Below, one piece after another: positions 39,773-51,979 of a DNA stretch of 64,000 nucleotides. The notes beneath the pieces were generated by a model. The model made no database searches, was not told the DNA's origin, and was given only the letters and a program-made list of their open reading frames with translations. Positions within the stretch are counted from its first letter, which is position 1. Every line of letters begins with the position of its first letter. This stretch comes from Sordariomycetes sp. S80-01Y (Eukaryota; Ascomycota; Sordariomycetes): positions 124,001-188,000 of the forward strand of contig JAXQJY010000033.1 in NCBI GenBank assembly GCA_037042185.1. The letters run 5' to 3'. Both the position numbers and the translations under genes were made by a program.

Positions 39773-40577
39773 ATGGGCGGCTTCTACATCCAATACCTCG
39801 AGAGTAAGTTTGCCATTGACCCCCAATGCCACCCATTGAGACATCAATTGCACCTTAAAGCATCCCACCATGATGTGCTGTACCAAGTAGATGTGGGGGG
39901 CATCTCAGAGTCGGATCTTAGCACCGGCCTCAAGACATCATTACGGGGCCCAGGTGTGTGGATGCTCCGACGTGGGAGATCATGCGAGACATCACGGACC
40001 TGCTTCTGCTGTCGAGGAGATGGCAGTCCACGGCATCTCTGCACCTCACGCCTCGGGCCCCGATCCGTTAGCCAGAGGTGGCCACGTTGGGCTTCGATGC
40101 AGCACCATCGTCACATCTTTCCCTGCCTCTGCAAGTCATCGACGTCTAGATCTACGCACTCCTCACCCTCACACCACCACGAGAACTTCGCAATCAGGGG
40201 CAATAGCAAGAGACTAACCATTCACAGGCCTCTGCCGGCGCCGCGGCTGGAATGACCCTGCGTACGAATGCTACCATGACCGCAAGGGGTTTACGTGCCT
40301 CGTCTACGTCAATGGCCGGGAGTACCAGACCGATCTCCCCTACGAGTCAGACGTGCTGGCCCAGGAGAACGCCGCCATGCGTGCCTTCATGGTGTGCCGC
40401 AACTTCTCCGTCAATGGGGGCATGCTGGCCCGCAACGGTGTGCTCCAGGGTCTGCCGGGTGAGCCCGTCAGCAGCCGCAGGCACCGAGGCAGCAGGGGGA
40501 GCAGCGATCGTCACGGCAGAAGGAGTGGCAACCACTCTAGCCACTCGAGCAGCAGCTCTTCCGATTCTTTTGAGTGA
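39773..40577 (+). CDS. Small dsRBD-like protein with Ser/Arg tail (126 aa)
   Basis: Two exons: 39773-39803 (ten codons plus one base) and 40228-40577. The intron at 39804-40227 is 424 nt, long for this genome, with GTAAGT donor, CTAAC branch and CACAG acceptor. Residues 1-70 follow the double-stranded RNA-binding fold: helix (YIQYLESLCRRRGWNDPAYE), strands (GFTCLVYVNGREY), then SDVLAQENAAMRAF as the second helix. In canonical domains that helix begins with Lys residues contacting RNA (SKKxAK); here they are Asp, Val and Gln, so RNA binding may be weak or replaced by protein binding. The tail (90-126) is rich in Arg, Ser and His. Conservation of the central GREYQTDLPYESD block suggests a real, constrained protein. 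Function unknown. The sequence fits the frame only with this join. Confidence 0.75.
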
Positions 40578-42895
40578 GGTGAACGCAGCCGCGACTGCAC
40601 CGCTGCGATGGGGGCACGCCCCCCTTTGGCATATCACTGGAGAATATGCGGCATCAGAGGAGGAAGTATTCTGAAACGACATGACGATGAACGACAACAT
40701 TTTTACAAGCGGTTGAAAAGCTTCACAGCACTCTCCTCCCCAGGGCTTTTCAGGGGGGAGGGGAGCATACCCGCAGATCACCACGCTTCGAGGCAACCGC
40801 TTTATCGACGAAACGCATGATATGAGAGAGAGAGAGAGGGAGAGAGAGAAGATTTGACGCATTGCCAAAGACGACTTGACGAACTCCGGAAAATGAAAAC
40901 AAAAAAGGGGTAGTAACATGGAAGGCGAATTACGATTACGACTACGACTCTTAACGACTACATGAACGAATTTCTAGACATGCTTCTTGTCATCATTACG
41001 GCCGGCATCTGATTTTGAATTCATTTCGACAGGGCTTCACCACATTTTGGAGGTGTTGACCACCCAGGTCTGCATCACTTGATTTTCAAAGTCCCCAACA
41101 GGCTTGGCTTGATCTTCTGGGTGAACAGGACCAGCTGTGGCAGGCTTCGCTCTAGGCCCCAAAGCATAAACATTTTGACTTTGTCACATCACGTTTCTGC
41201 CGCTGATACGGCGGTCTTTGGGGCATTGTGGAAGCTTGAGCGGTCCTGGAACGGCAACGCAGAGGTCAACACCCCTAATTGGTTTTTTTTTTTTCGATTC
41301 ACTTGGCTTCAGCATGAGAGCAGGGACCTGCGGGCGACCGCTGTTCTTTGCTCCCGAGCACTCTCAGATTTTGAGATTTCATGATTATTCCTCGTTTTGT
41401 CTCATGCTATATACGAGATTGACGATGCGGCATGAGGTGGACACGACGAGCTATTTAGGCGACGGAACTGATGAATTATATCTACGGAAGACGCAAGGTT
41501 CACATGCCAATGGCCATGCCCCTGATTCCGTGCTCCCAATGTCCCAATTCTTGCTCGCAACAGTGACTGATTTTTTATCGTGTACATTTCTCTCCATGAA
41601 GTCAAGGCAAATAACGCTCCAGGAACCTGGACTCAACTTTATGCGGATGCGATCGAGGTTCGATGTGGGGGGGCCACACCGCGCCGGTGGCCAGTCCGGA
41701 TGCAGGGGCCCGTCAAGCCCCTGGCAGCCTGAAGAAAAGGAGGTGTGATGGGAGGTTGTTTGGTAGGGCAACGACCGGCCAAGCTTAAACACGCCTTTCG
41801 TCACCGTCTCCCATACTTGGCCAGTTTGGTCGCGCCACTTACGAGATGGAGAAAACAATGCAGACATCACGTGGAGGTTGGGCGAGGCGAGGGCGGCGCA
41901 TCGGACGGACTCGGCTCAACCTGCTCCCAGCGCGAGCGAGATGAGACATAGGATGAGGGTTGGACCGCCTTCAGCCGCGTCGGTGTTCGCCGGGCCATCG
42001 GCGGGATTAGGTCCTGGGGAATCTAGAAGGCCTTGCAGGGTGAACGTTCGAGTGCAGGTGATTTCGCCCTCCCCGTGATTTCTTCATGCAAGTCAGAGGC
42101 GGCTCCAGGGGGGCGCTGGGTGAGTTCGAGGAAACTTGAAGTCCGCTGGCTGAAGCTTACAGGCCGGTGGTAGTGCGGTGCCAGTGTGGTGCGGTGCGGT
42201 GCTGTGCTGAGCTGGCAGCTGTTCGCAGACGGTAGGACTGTCTCAGATTTTGATCTTCACCAGGTCGCGCTTGCATCTTCAGACAGACGAGCGTCTGCGA
42301 ACACCGTCACATGAATCAATTGGGCGTTTGCGGAGTGCATGTGGCTGAATCAGAGCAACCAAAGGCCGTTAACATCGACATCCATGATTATTACGGGCCG
42401 CAGCCGAAAGTGCAAATTTCCAGTTCAGGGGGAAAGCTCAGGCTCCTGCTGTTCTCGAGCCACACCTCGTCCGCTGATTGGCCGCCACCGCCTCGTGTCA
42501 TGAGATCCAACTTTCCTGGGAAGCTGCCCCGTCGTGACCCTGGCTTTGCCTGGCAAACCGGGCTTGTGCTACCCACTCTTTTTACACGATGCTTCTTGAA
42601 CCAGCTGATTTCCCCATCTTGGTCGTCTTCGAGACACGTCTGCGATCCTTCCTCTGACCTTCATTATTCTCACGACCTCCTTTACAGCGTATCTGCGAAA
42701 CTCGGTGCTTAATCTTTGCGCCCCTTCAAAATCACACAGTCTTCGCTTCTCCAGCCCACACACTTTTTGCCTGCCCTGCCCGCTGCCGATCTGCCACGCT
42801 GCGCTCAGCTCCCCGCATCTACGAGAGCCCCCTTTCTCCTCAAACTCACCCTTGAACCACGCCCGTCGCGTTGAAGCACTCGCGCCTTTGCAATC
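40578..42895. other. Intergenic region (2.3 kb)
   Basis: No supported gene. It contains a GA-rich microsatellite (40823-40849), a poly-T run near 41282, and a GGTGC/GTGCG-rich tract at 42172-42215. The last 200 bp (C/T-rich, with CTTCGCTTCTCC-like words) form the leader of the pyrophosphorylase gene. Confidence 0.45.
40823..40849. repeat. GA-rich microsatellite
   Basis: A run of GA dinucleotides with one GG interruption, directly downstream of the dsRBD-like gene. Confidence 0.85.
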
Positions 42896-44158
42896 ATGAA
42901 GGGTACGTCCACTACTCGCCGGAGCTTCAATTCTTGGTCGCAAGCTCACGCAGGATTACAGGACTCATTCTCGTTGGCGGCTTCGGCACGCGCCTGCGCC
43001 CTCTCGTATGCCTCCACCTCGCCCTCAACCTTGCGAATGCCTGCTAATGTAGTTGCGACGGCAGACCCTAACGCTGCCGAAACCTCTTGTCGAATTCGGT
43101 AACAAGCCCATGATTGTGCACCAGATTGAGGCGCTGGTCGCCGCTGGCGTAACGGACATCGTCCTCGCGGTGAACTACCGCCCCGAAGTCATGGAGAAGT
43201 TCCTCGCCGAGGTGCGTTTCCCCCTTCCTAGCTTTCGGAGGACGGAAGCTGACAGCTGCAGTACGAGGAAAAGTACAACATCAACATCGAATTCTCCGTC
43301 GAGTCTGAGCCCCTCGACACCGCCGGCCCCCTCAAGCTCGCCGAGAAGATCCTCCTCAAGGACGACACACCCTTCTTCGTGCTCAACTCCGATGTCATCT
43401 GCGACTACCCTTTCAAGGACCTCCTCGAGTTCCACCGCAACCACGGCGATGAGGGTACCATTGTTGTCACCAAGGTGGAGGAACCCTCGAAATACGGTGT
43501 CGTCGTCCACAAGCCCAACCAACCGAGCCGCATCGATCGTTTTGTCGAAAAGCCCGTCGAATTTGTCGGCAACAGGATCAACGCGGGCATGTACATCTTC
43601 AACACCAGTGTGCTGAAGCGCATTGAGCTGCGGCCGACGAGTATCGAGAAGGAGACGTTCCCAGCTATGGCCTCTGACCACCAACTGCACTCGTTCGATT
43701 TGGACGGGTTCTGGATGGACGTTGGGCAGCCCAAGGACTTCCTGAGCGGGACGTGTCTGTACCTCTCTTCATTGACCAAGAAGGGCAGCAAAGACCTCAC
43801 GCCTCCCACAGAGAGCTACGTCCACGGAGGCAACGTTCTCATCCATCCCTCCGCCAAAATCGGCAAGAACTGCAGAATAGGCCCCAACGTGACGATCGGA
43901 CCGGACGTGGTTGTCGGCGATGGCGTGCGTCTTCAACGCTGTGTGCTTCTCAAGGGATCTAAGGTCAAGGACCATGCTTGGGTCAAGAGCACCATCATTG
44001 GGTGGAACAGCACCGTCGGTCGATGGGCGCGGTTGGAAAATGTCACGGTTCTGGGTGATGATGTGACGATCGGAGACGAGATCTACGTGAATGGCGGCAG
44101 TGTTCTGCCACACAAGTCGATTAAGGCGAATGTCGACGTCCCTGCGATCATCATGTAA
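42896..44158 (+). CDS. Mannose-1-phosphate guanylyltransferase (GDP-mannose pyrophosphorylase)
   Basis: Predicted 364-residue cytosolic enzyme making GDP-mannose from mannose-1-phosphate and GTP, the donor for N- and O-glycans, GPI anchors and wall mannan. Exons: 42896-42902 (only 7 nt), 42962-43005, 43065-43211, 43262-44158; introns 50-59 nt. The joined N-terminus reads [17 protein letters not shown] then [16 protein letters not shown], the nucleotidyltransferase G-x-G-T-R-x10-K-P signature, split by the second intron. LNSDVICD holds the catalytic Asp region and [18 protein letters not shown] the sugar-binding part. The C-terminal third is a left-handed beta-helix of hexapeptide repeats ([19 protein letters not shown]). 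Length and motifs match fungal Psa1/Mpg1. Convergent with the glycerol kinase gene. Confidence 0.96.
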
Positions 44159-44659
44159 TCGCCTTTCTACCGAGGCCGTAACCCCTTTTCACGGCTGAAG
44201 ATCTTCGATCCACATACACCATTTTAATCAACGACCCAAACTACGACAACGACCTCGCCACTCACACAACGTCGAAACGGAAGAAAAAAAAAATTACCAA
44301 GGGAATAAAAAAACAGTCATCTAATATCACGAAACAATGAGGGAGCATATGCAAGGGAATTTGGCCAAAAGGCGAGAGATAGCCGGACACAAGGGGAGGT
44401 TCACAGGCTCGTCATTGCGATGCATTGTCTGCTTTAGCTTCAGCTTCTTGTGGGATTGTTAGGCGTCTACATTTGGCGAATCTGTGGCGGCGACATGACA
44501 AAAAGGGGTTGACGGATGCATGCGTGATTACACTGCTCAAGTAGCTACACGAATGATGAATGGATAGAGTCCACATTTCCGTACGCGTGAGTGAAACGAT
44601 GTGAAATCAGAAGTGAGTATATACAAGCTTTGAAACCCCGTCTAAGTCTATGATGTAGT
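44159..44659. other. Convergent intergenic spacer
   Basis: Shared 3' flank of the pyrophosphorylase and glycerol kinase genes. It is A-rich at 44281-44313 with candidate polyadenylation sequence, and has no reading frame of note. Confidence 0.5.
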
Positions 44660-46395
44660 CTATGCATTCTCCCCGTCCAGGTCCTCTCTTATCCAGCCCT
44701 TGCTCATGCTGACAGCCTGCTCCCACTTGCCCCTCACCCTCTTCCGCTCCTGCTCCCCAATCTTGGGCTCGAAAGCGGTCCGCCCGTCCTTGTTGACCTC
44801 GCGCAAATCGTCCAAGCTCTCCCACACGCCCGTCGCCAGGCCCGCGGCCACGGCGGCACCCAGCGCCGTCGTTTCGCGCATGGCGGGCCTGTCGACGCGG
44901 ATGCCCGACACGTCGGCCTGGATCTGCATGCACAGATCGCTGTTGGAGAGGCCGCCGTCGACGGCGAGCGCCTCGAGCGGGTGGCCGGAGTCGGTGGCCA
45001 TGGCGTCGAGGATGGCGGCGGTCTGGTGGCAGGTTGCTTCGAGGGTCGCGCGGGTGATGTGGCCCTTTTGGGTGTGGGCTGTGATGCCGACTGTTTTTTT
45101 TTTCTCGTTAGTGACCGTGCCCCGAAATTGAAGGCTTGCGGGTGACTTACACATTGTGCCCTTGGCATCATCGATCCAGTACGGTGCAAAGAGACCGCTG
45201 AAGGCCGTGACAAAGTACACACCTCCGTTGTCGGATACGGTGTTGGCCACCGTGTCCACCTCCTTTGAGCTCTGGACTATTCCCAGGTTGTTCTGGAGGA
45301 AGGTAATGCCTGAGCCTCCCACGGCGATGCTGCCCTCGAGCGCGTAGACGGGCTTCTGGCCTTGCCCAAAGTCGTAGGCCACGGTGGCGAGGAGGCCGTT
45401 CTTGGAGATGACAGGTTCGGTGCCGCAGTTGTAGAGCAGGAAACATCCCGTGCCGTAGGTGTTCTTGGCCTGTCCGGGCTTGAATCCGCACTGTCCCACC
45501 AGAGCGGCGGACTGGTCTCCCAGGCATCCAGCAATGGGCACGCCCTTGAGGGGCCCGCGAGTGAGGTTGCCATAGGCTGTGGCGTGCGACGAGGGGATGA
45601 TCTTGGGCAGCGTGATCTTCGACCTGTCCAGCTTGAAGAAGTTGAGAAGCGTGCCGTCGTACTCGAGCTTATGAATGTTCATGAACATGGTCCGGCTGGC
45701 ATTCGTCGAGTCGGTGACGTGCAGCGGCCCCTCCTTCCTCTCCATTCCGCCGTTCAACTTGAAGATCAACCACGAGTCGACCGTACCGAAGACCAGCCTC
45801 CCCTCTTCGTAAGCCTTCTTTACGGGCTCGACATGCCTCAGCAACCACACGAGCTTGACACTGGAGGGGTACGTGCTCAGGGGCAGACCGCAGAGATCTT
45901 GCAGCTTGTCGGCGCCGTCCCAGTTCTTGAGCTCACGGACGAGCGAGGCAGTGCGCGTGTCGGGCCAGACAACGGCGTTGTGGAGCGGCTCGCCGGTGTG
46001 CTTGTCCCAGAGCACCAGGGTCTCGCGCTGGTTGGTGATGCCGACGGAGCGGATTTGGGAGATGTGGTTCCCCGCGGATGTGAATTGCTCGGTTGCCTTT
46101 TCGATACAGGTTTCCACAGTCTGGAGGAGCTCCAGAGGATCGTGCTCGTGCCATCTGTACTCTGTCAGTATGCCCGTTGATTCGAGATGTGCCTCAGCCA
46201 CGTGGTGCCTTACCCCGAATGCGCGTGCTTGTTGTCGAAGCCCATCTGATGGCTGGCAACCGGATCACCCGAGCCATTGAAGATCAGAAAGCGGGTGGAA
46301 GTGGTGCCCTGGTCGATGCTACCGACGAACCACCCTTCCTTGTTCTCGGCACCCGTCTTGGTGACGCCGCGGGGCAGATGGCTTTCGTCGCCCAT
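44660..46395 (-). CDS. Glycerol kinase
   Basis: Predicted 538-residue FGGY-family kinase converting glycerol and ATP to glycerol-3-phosphate. Exons: 46395-46214, 46154-45151, 45090-44660. The introns (59 and 60 nt) lie inside codons, joining HAHSG to WHEHDP and KGTM to FGITAHTQKGH. Key motifs: GSIDQGTTSTRF (phosphate binding, Asp28), NQRET, WPDTRT, FGTVDSWL, GDQSAALVGQ, NTYGTGCFLL and AVDGGLSNSD. Unspliced translation of the second intron would insert residues including a short Lys run, so splicing is needed for the conserved KGTMFGIT segment. The product supplies the substrate of the acyltransferase at 11.2-13.6 kb, though the genes are 31 kb apart and not co-regulated by position. The start MGDESHLP is the only Met before the motif in frame. 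Confidence 0.95.
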
Positions 46396-47986
46396 TGTGT
46401 CGGACGGGCGCGGACGCCACAGGTTGCAGGATGCGCGGTAGGCTCGGGAGTGCTCTGTCAGCGAGCCGGTGGTCTTCGCGCTGGTCGTGAACTTGTTGCG
46501 AGAAGTTGCGGCACCAGAGCAAAGATTCCGCACGTGTCAGTGGTGGTGGGCGCAAACGGGTGGTCGTCTCGAGTGTGAGTGCGAGTGAAGCGAGGGAGGC
46601 TCTCTTACGAAGCCGACGGGTACATCTACCAGGAAGCAACGGGAACGAAGATGGGAGGCAGGAGCGGAAGAAAAGGCTCGGCCGAGGGGCCCGCGAGAAA
46701 TAAAGGCCATGATGGGAGAGGGCTGCTTAGTTTCCGCTGCCAGTGGACGGGCGATGCGGAGCGACGTCAGTGGGGGTTTCGGGAGAATGGTTGCGATACG
46801 GCCATTCGGGACGCGACTCGCCAATTCTCCATCCTCGCATGTCAGGGACGGAGTCTAATTGGTGGATATTGGCATGTGGGGAGCGCGTGCGATGATGATT
46901 TTGCGTCTGGAGTCTCCACTGGGGACGTGTGTTCTGGAAAAATGGCATTGCGCGACTGGTCGATGGGAGGCCGGGAAGGGCTCTCGGGGCTGTACGAAGT
47001 ATTCCTGATGTGTTTGGCGTGCGGGTTTTTGGAGTTGAGGGGCACTGGTAATGCTTAGTTCCTGAGTGAGGCTGAAGATCTCCTGCTGCCCCTCTACCCT
47101 GCGCTCGTCATCTGCTTTTGGTGATGCAGCCACTCGATGGGCTGTTCACCAGCAGAAGGCGCCCAACTCTACCTTGACTGTCTGCCGACCTTATTGTTGA
47201 CATTCGCGACGACTCCAGCCCCCCCTATCTTTGCGCGATTAGGGTTATGGCTGCAACCTGTGTTCCTGAGCGCGGAGTTGGGGAAACCATGTGCCCCCAC
47301 TGCCCTTAAGCACCTCGGTATGGGGACCCCGATGTCCCGCGCATTCGACTTTGGGTCATGCACGAGCCAAAAACCCTCAGATGTTAAGCTATATAAAAGA
47401 TCATTGGCCGTCTCGATCCTGGCGGTTCATTGGTCGCTCTATTATGTGTGCAGAGGAGCAGGTGCTGTGGCGTAATGCTGAGATGTGGTCATGCTGGAGG
47501 CCAACCGTTGACGAACGTTAACGACCGTCTTGCTGATTAAGGTAGACGCGGGCCCTGCCGTGCGGCTGTTGTCAAAAGCCACCGCTGCAGCGTTAACAGC
47601 AATCGCACGGCTTCGCTAACTTCTAAACCATTCAACCGTGATCCTGTTCATCGGTAGGTCATCACCACAGAGCCGCGTCGGACGTCAACTTCGTGGCAAG
47701 AGATACCTGCCGTCTCAAATGTGCCTGTTTTCCAACTGTGAACTTTCTTGCTCGTCATCGTCACTTTCGGTGCGTGGATGTTGAGTTGAGCTCGTCGAGG
47801 TGCACGCTACCTTACCTCAGCTCGGTCGAGCTCACGCCTCTGACGCGTGTGTCACGTGACGCGCCTCCTCGCAACCGCCAATCTACGCGAAAAGTTCCAG
47901 ATAGTCGCGTCGTCGACCTCCAACCTCACCATCGCCCTCATCCCCTCACCTTTGCAACTGCCGTCGGCGGCGCGCCATTCATCACA
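46396..47986. other. Divergent promoter region of glycerol kinase and SPT16 (1.6 kb)
   Basis: No supported gene. The glycerol kinase promoter lies on the left. On the right, a GC-rich leader carries a TCACGTGA palindrome 128 bp before the SPT16 ATG. Short open frames overlap on both strands and have no domain content. Confidence 0.5.
47852..47859. promoter_or_regulatory. E-box-like palindrome TCACGTGA upstream of SPT16
   Basis: Same 8-bp palindrome as upstream of the farnesyltransferase gene, 128 bp before the SPT16 ATG, within a GC-rich leader. A Cbf1-type site is likely by motif; binding is inferred. Confidence 0.45.
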
Positions 47987-50900
47987 ATGGCCGACATCAA
48001 GCTCGACAACAAGCTCTTCCAGGAGCGCATCTCCCATTTCACCACCGCGTGGAAGAATGACCTGCGCTCCAAGGAGAGTCTGTTCGGCGGCGCCTCCTCG
48101 CTCGTCATCATGATGGGCAAGGTCGAGGACGCGCCTGAGCTGCACAAGAACAATGCCATTCATGTGAGTGCTTTCCTGCGATATAGGCTCTCTAGAAGAT
48201 GGCGAGTTCGGGATGGCTGACCGCGTGTAGTTCTGGCTTTTGGGCTACGAGTTTCCGACGACGCTGATGCTGTTCACAACCGAGACGCTGTACATTCTCA
48301 CAACCGCGAAGAAAGGTGCGATCGACGCGCGACATCACAAGAACGCACACTGACTTCTTCCAGCCAAGCATCTCGAGCAAATCAAGGGTGGCCGTTTCCC
48401 CGTCGAGGTCCTCGTCCGCGGCAAGGATGCGGAGGAGAACAAGAAGCTGTTCGTCAAGATGACGGACAAGATCAAGGAGGAGGGCGTGAGTCAACCGTCG
48501 CCATCGTACTGACATTGTATGCTGACGGCCAGTAGAACAAGGTAGCCATCCTCCCAAAAGACACGTCCAAGGGTCCCTTCGTCGACGAGTGGAAGGAAGT
48601 GTTCAACGAGCAGTGCAAGGATGTCGAGACCGTCGATGCCTCGCCCGCTCTATCACACCTTGCTTTCGCCACCAAAGACGAGCATGAGCTGCGAGCTATG
48701 CGAGCTTGCTCCAAGGCCTGCGTTGCCTTGATGACGCCATACTTCCTCGACGAAATGTCCGACATCCTCGATGCCGAGAAACAGGTCAAACACTCTGCAC
48801 TTGCCGAGAAAGTGGACAAGCAGCTCGACAACATGAAGTGGTGGAAGACGGTGGAGCTCCCTGGCAAGGGCAAGCTGCCGTCTGACCTCGACCCGACACA
48901 GCTTGACTGGGTTCTGGGACCTGCTATCCAGTCCGGCGGGAAATACGACCTTCGATTCGCCTCCGAGTCGAACAACGACAACCTGCATGCCGGCATTATC
49001 ATTGCTGCTCTCGGGTTGCGGTACAAATCCTATTGCTCCACCATTGCGCGAACATACCTGGTCGATCCCAACAAGACGCAAGAGAGCAACTACAAGCTAC
49101 TTTGCATGGTGCACAACTCCATCATCAAGGATATCCGCGATGGTATGCAGGCCAAGGATGTGTACAACAAGGCTCTTGGTATCATCAAGGCCAAGAAGCC
49201 TGAGATGGAGAAGCATTTCCTCAAGAATGTTGGTTGGGGCGTCGGTCTGGAGCAGAAGGATCCCACACTCGTGCTCAACGGCAAAAATTCGCGGACGCTG
49301 AAGGACGGCATGACTCTCATCATCAACACTGGCCTCCAGGATATCGAGAACCCCAACCCTCAGGACAAGAACAGCAAGGTTTACTCGCTTGTCTTGACTG
49401 ATACGATCCGTGTCACGTCGAGTGAAGCCGTCGTCTTCACCGCAGAGGCTCCCACGAGCGCCGATGCGAACAGCTTCTTCTTCAAGGACGACGAGGAGAC
49501 TATGCCGACGCCGAAGAAGGAGAAGAAGGACTCCAAAGTTGGCGCTGTCGCCACCAAGAACATCACATCCACACGTCTTCGTTCCGAGCGTAACACGCAA
49601 GTGAACGAAGAGGCAGACGCCAAGCGTCGCGCGCACCAGAAGGAGCTCGCCGCGAAGAAGCAGAAGGAGGGCATGGCTCGATTTTCCGAATCGACCAGCA
49701 ACCAAAACGGCAACGAGGTGAAGAAGTTCAAGCGATTCGAGTCTTACAAGCGTGACAACCAGTTTCCGCTGAAGATCAAGAACCTCGAAATCGTGGTGGA
49801 CGCCAAGAACGGCACCGTCGTGTTGCCCATTCTTGGACGGCCTGTTCCTTTCCACATCAACACCATCAAGAACGCCAGCAAGAGCGACGAGGGCGACTTC
49901 ACATTCTTACGAATCAATTTCCTGTCACCAGGTCAAGGTGTTGGTCGAAAGGACGATCAACCTTTTGAGGATGCGTCGGCTCACTTCGTCAGGAGTCTGA
50001 CCTTCAGGTCGTTGGATGGCGAGAGATACAGCGAGATAGCAACTCAGATCTCGAACATGAAGCGCGATTCCGTGAAAAAGGAGCAGGAAAAGAAAGACAT
50101 GGAAGATGTCGTGGAACAGGATAAGTTGGTGGAAATCAGAAGTAAGTGCCACCCATGCATGCTTGATGACAACGAGCTAACCATCAAGACCGCCGTCCTG
50201 CTGTCCTCGACAACGTCTTCATTCGCCCCGCTCATGAGGGCAAGCGTGTTGCTGGCAAGGTCGAAATCCACCAGAACGGTCTCCGGTACCAGTCGCCCCT
50301 CAACGCCCAACATCGCGTTGACGTTCTGTTTTCGAACATTAAGCACCTGTTCTTCCAACCATGTGCCCACGAGCTTATTGTCATCATTCACATCCACCTC
50401 AAGGACCCTATCATCGTGGGTAATAAGAAGAAGACAAAGGACGTCCAGTTCTACCGCGAGGCAACTGATATCCAGTTCGACGAGACAGGCAACCGCAAGC
50501 GGAAGTACCGCTACGGAGACGAGGACGAGTTCGAGGCCGAGCAGGAAGAGCGCCGTCGGAGGGCAGAGCTCGACCGTCTGTTCCAAGGCTTTGCACAGAA
50601 AATTGCAGACGCCGGTCGCAACGAGGGTGTTGAGGTCGACATGCCCATCCGCGACCTGGGTTTCCACGGTGTTCCCTTCCGCAGTAATGTCTTCATCCAG
50701 CCCACGACAGACTGTCTCATTCAGGTCACCGAGCCGCCCTTCATGGTCGTCACCATTGAAGAGATTGAGATTGCTCATCTTGAGCGTGTTCAGTTCGGCT
50801 TGAAGAACTTTGATATGGTCTTTGTTTTCAAGGACTTCACCCGCCCTCCATACCACGTCAATACCATCCCTGTCGAGTTCCTCGACCAAGTCAAGGATTT

Positions 50901-51291
50901 CCTCGATTCTTCAGACATTGCCTTCTCAGAGGGTCCCCTCAACCTGAACTGGCCAACCATCATGAAGACCGTCACTGCCGACACGCACGCTTTCTTTGCC
51001 GATGGTGGCTGGTCCTTCCTCCAGGCCGACTCGGACGACGAGGATGGTGCCGAGAGCGAGGAGGAGTCTGCATTCGAGATGTCGGATGACGAGATGGACG
51101 ACGCTTCTGAGTCGGAAGAGGAGTCTGATTTCGACGGCAGCAATGCCTCGGACGATGACGGCGATGCGGAGCTTGACTCAGAGGAGGAAGGCGAGGACTG
51201 GGACGAGCTCGAAGCGAAAGCGAAGAAGAGGGATAGGGAAGATGCCCGGGGTGGTGAGGAAGAAAGCAGCAAGAAGAAGCGCAAGAGGTAA
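47987..51291 (+). CDS. SPT16: FACT complex subunit Spt16
   Basis: Predicted 1030-residue histone chaperone that, with Pob3, disassembles and rebuilds nucleosomes during transcription and replication. Five exons: 47987-48163, 48231-48315, 48364-48485, 48536-50141, 50189-51291. The first part (to about residue 450) is the inactive aminopeptidase-like domain ([48 protein letters not shown]). A charged linker ([15 protein letters not shown]) follows, then dimerisation and PH-like middle domains ([60 protein letters not shown]). A strongly acidic tail ([15 protein letters not shown]) ends in basic KKKRKR. Length equals the usual 1020-1050. The acceptor of exon 4 is a tandem CAGTAG; only the distal AG preserves the frame. 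Confidence 0.97.
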
Positions 51292-51979
51292 AGTCTCGAA
51301 GGGACGTTCTTTCTTGTTATGAGAGGAACTGGTTGTCGCTAGACATGCGAACAAATGCCGGGGAGAAGACTGCTTATTTATGCCGCTCCACACGAGGGCG
51401 ACTTGTTGGGATTATATGTGTATTCGATAGCATCACAAAGTACGAACAGCCGTTGGTCTGCTTTTGCGGTTTAGGTAGGAATCAACGCTGCGGAGTTCAG
51501 GATTACCAAGCCACCCTCACCTTTGCTTCAAGCTGCGTCGACTTCACATGTGGCACTACGTAGATCGTCTGAGACTGGCGAGTGCTTGTCTAGTCGAGAT
51601 GAGAAACCGCTCTATTCACCATGTACTGCGTAAGGTAAAAAATTCAAAAGATCTTTCCCCACTCGAGGAAGAAACGCCGCAACTCCCAGTCCTCGCAAGC
51701 AAGCAATCGTCACAGCGCTATTCCGCACCTAGCAAGCATCGCCTCCCCCCTTTTTTTCCGGCAACCTCAAGCGTCTGGACGAGAAGTCTTTCCCTCTCTG
51801 GCAGGGAAACGAGGAGGCAGCCCGCAATTTCTCCAAAACACAAAATGATACAGACAGCACTAGCTCAGCGCAATGATCCTGTCACCCAGGCTCCGCGAAT
51901 CGACCCTCTCGGCTCTTGTCACGAGCAACGGAGCATCGGATTCCTGCCCCTCTTGGCCGACCGGGCCAGAAGAAGCACG
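51292..51979. other. Convergent intergenic spacer between SPT16 and the Cdc50-type gene
   Basis: Shared 3' flanks, 688 bp. Open frames here are short, and one overlaps the antisense of the neighbour. Nothing else seen. Confidence 0.5.

Noticed and set aside
45362-46180. Open frame of 272 codons on the plus strand
   Set aside because: Antisense to glycerol kinase; no independent signals.
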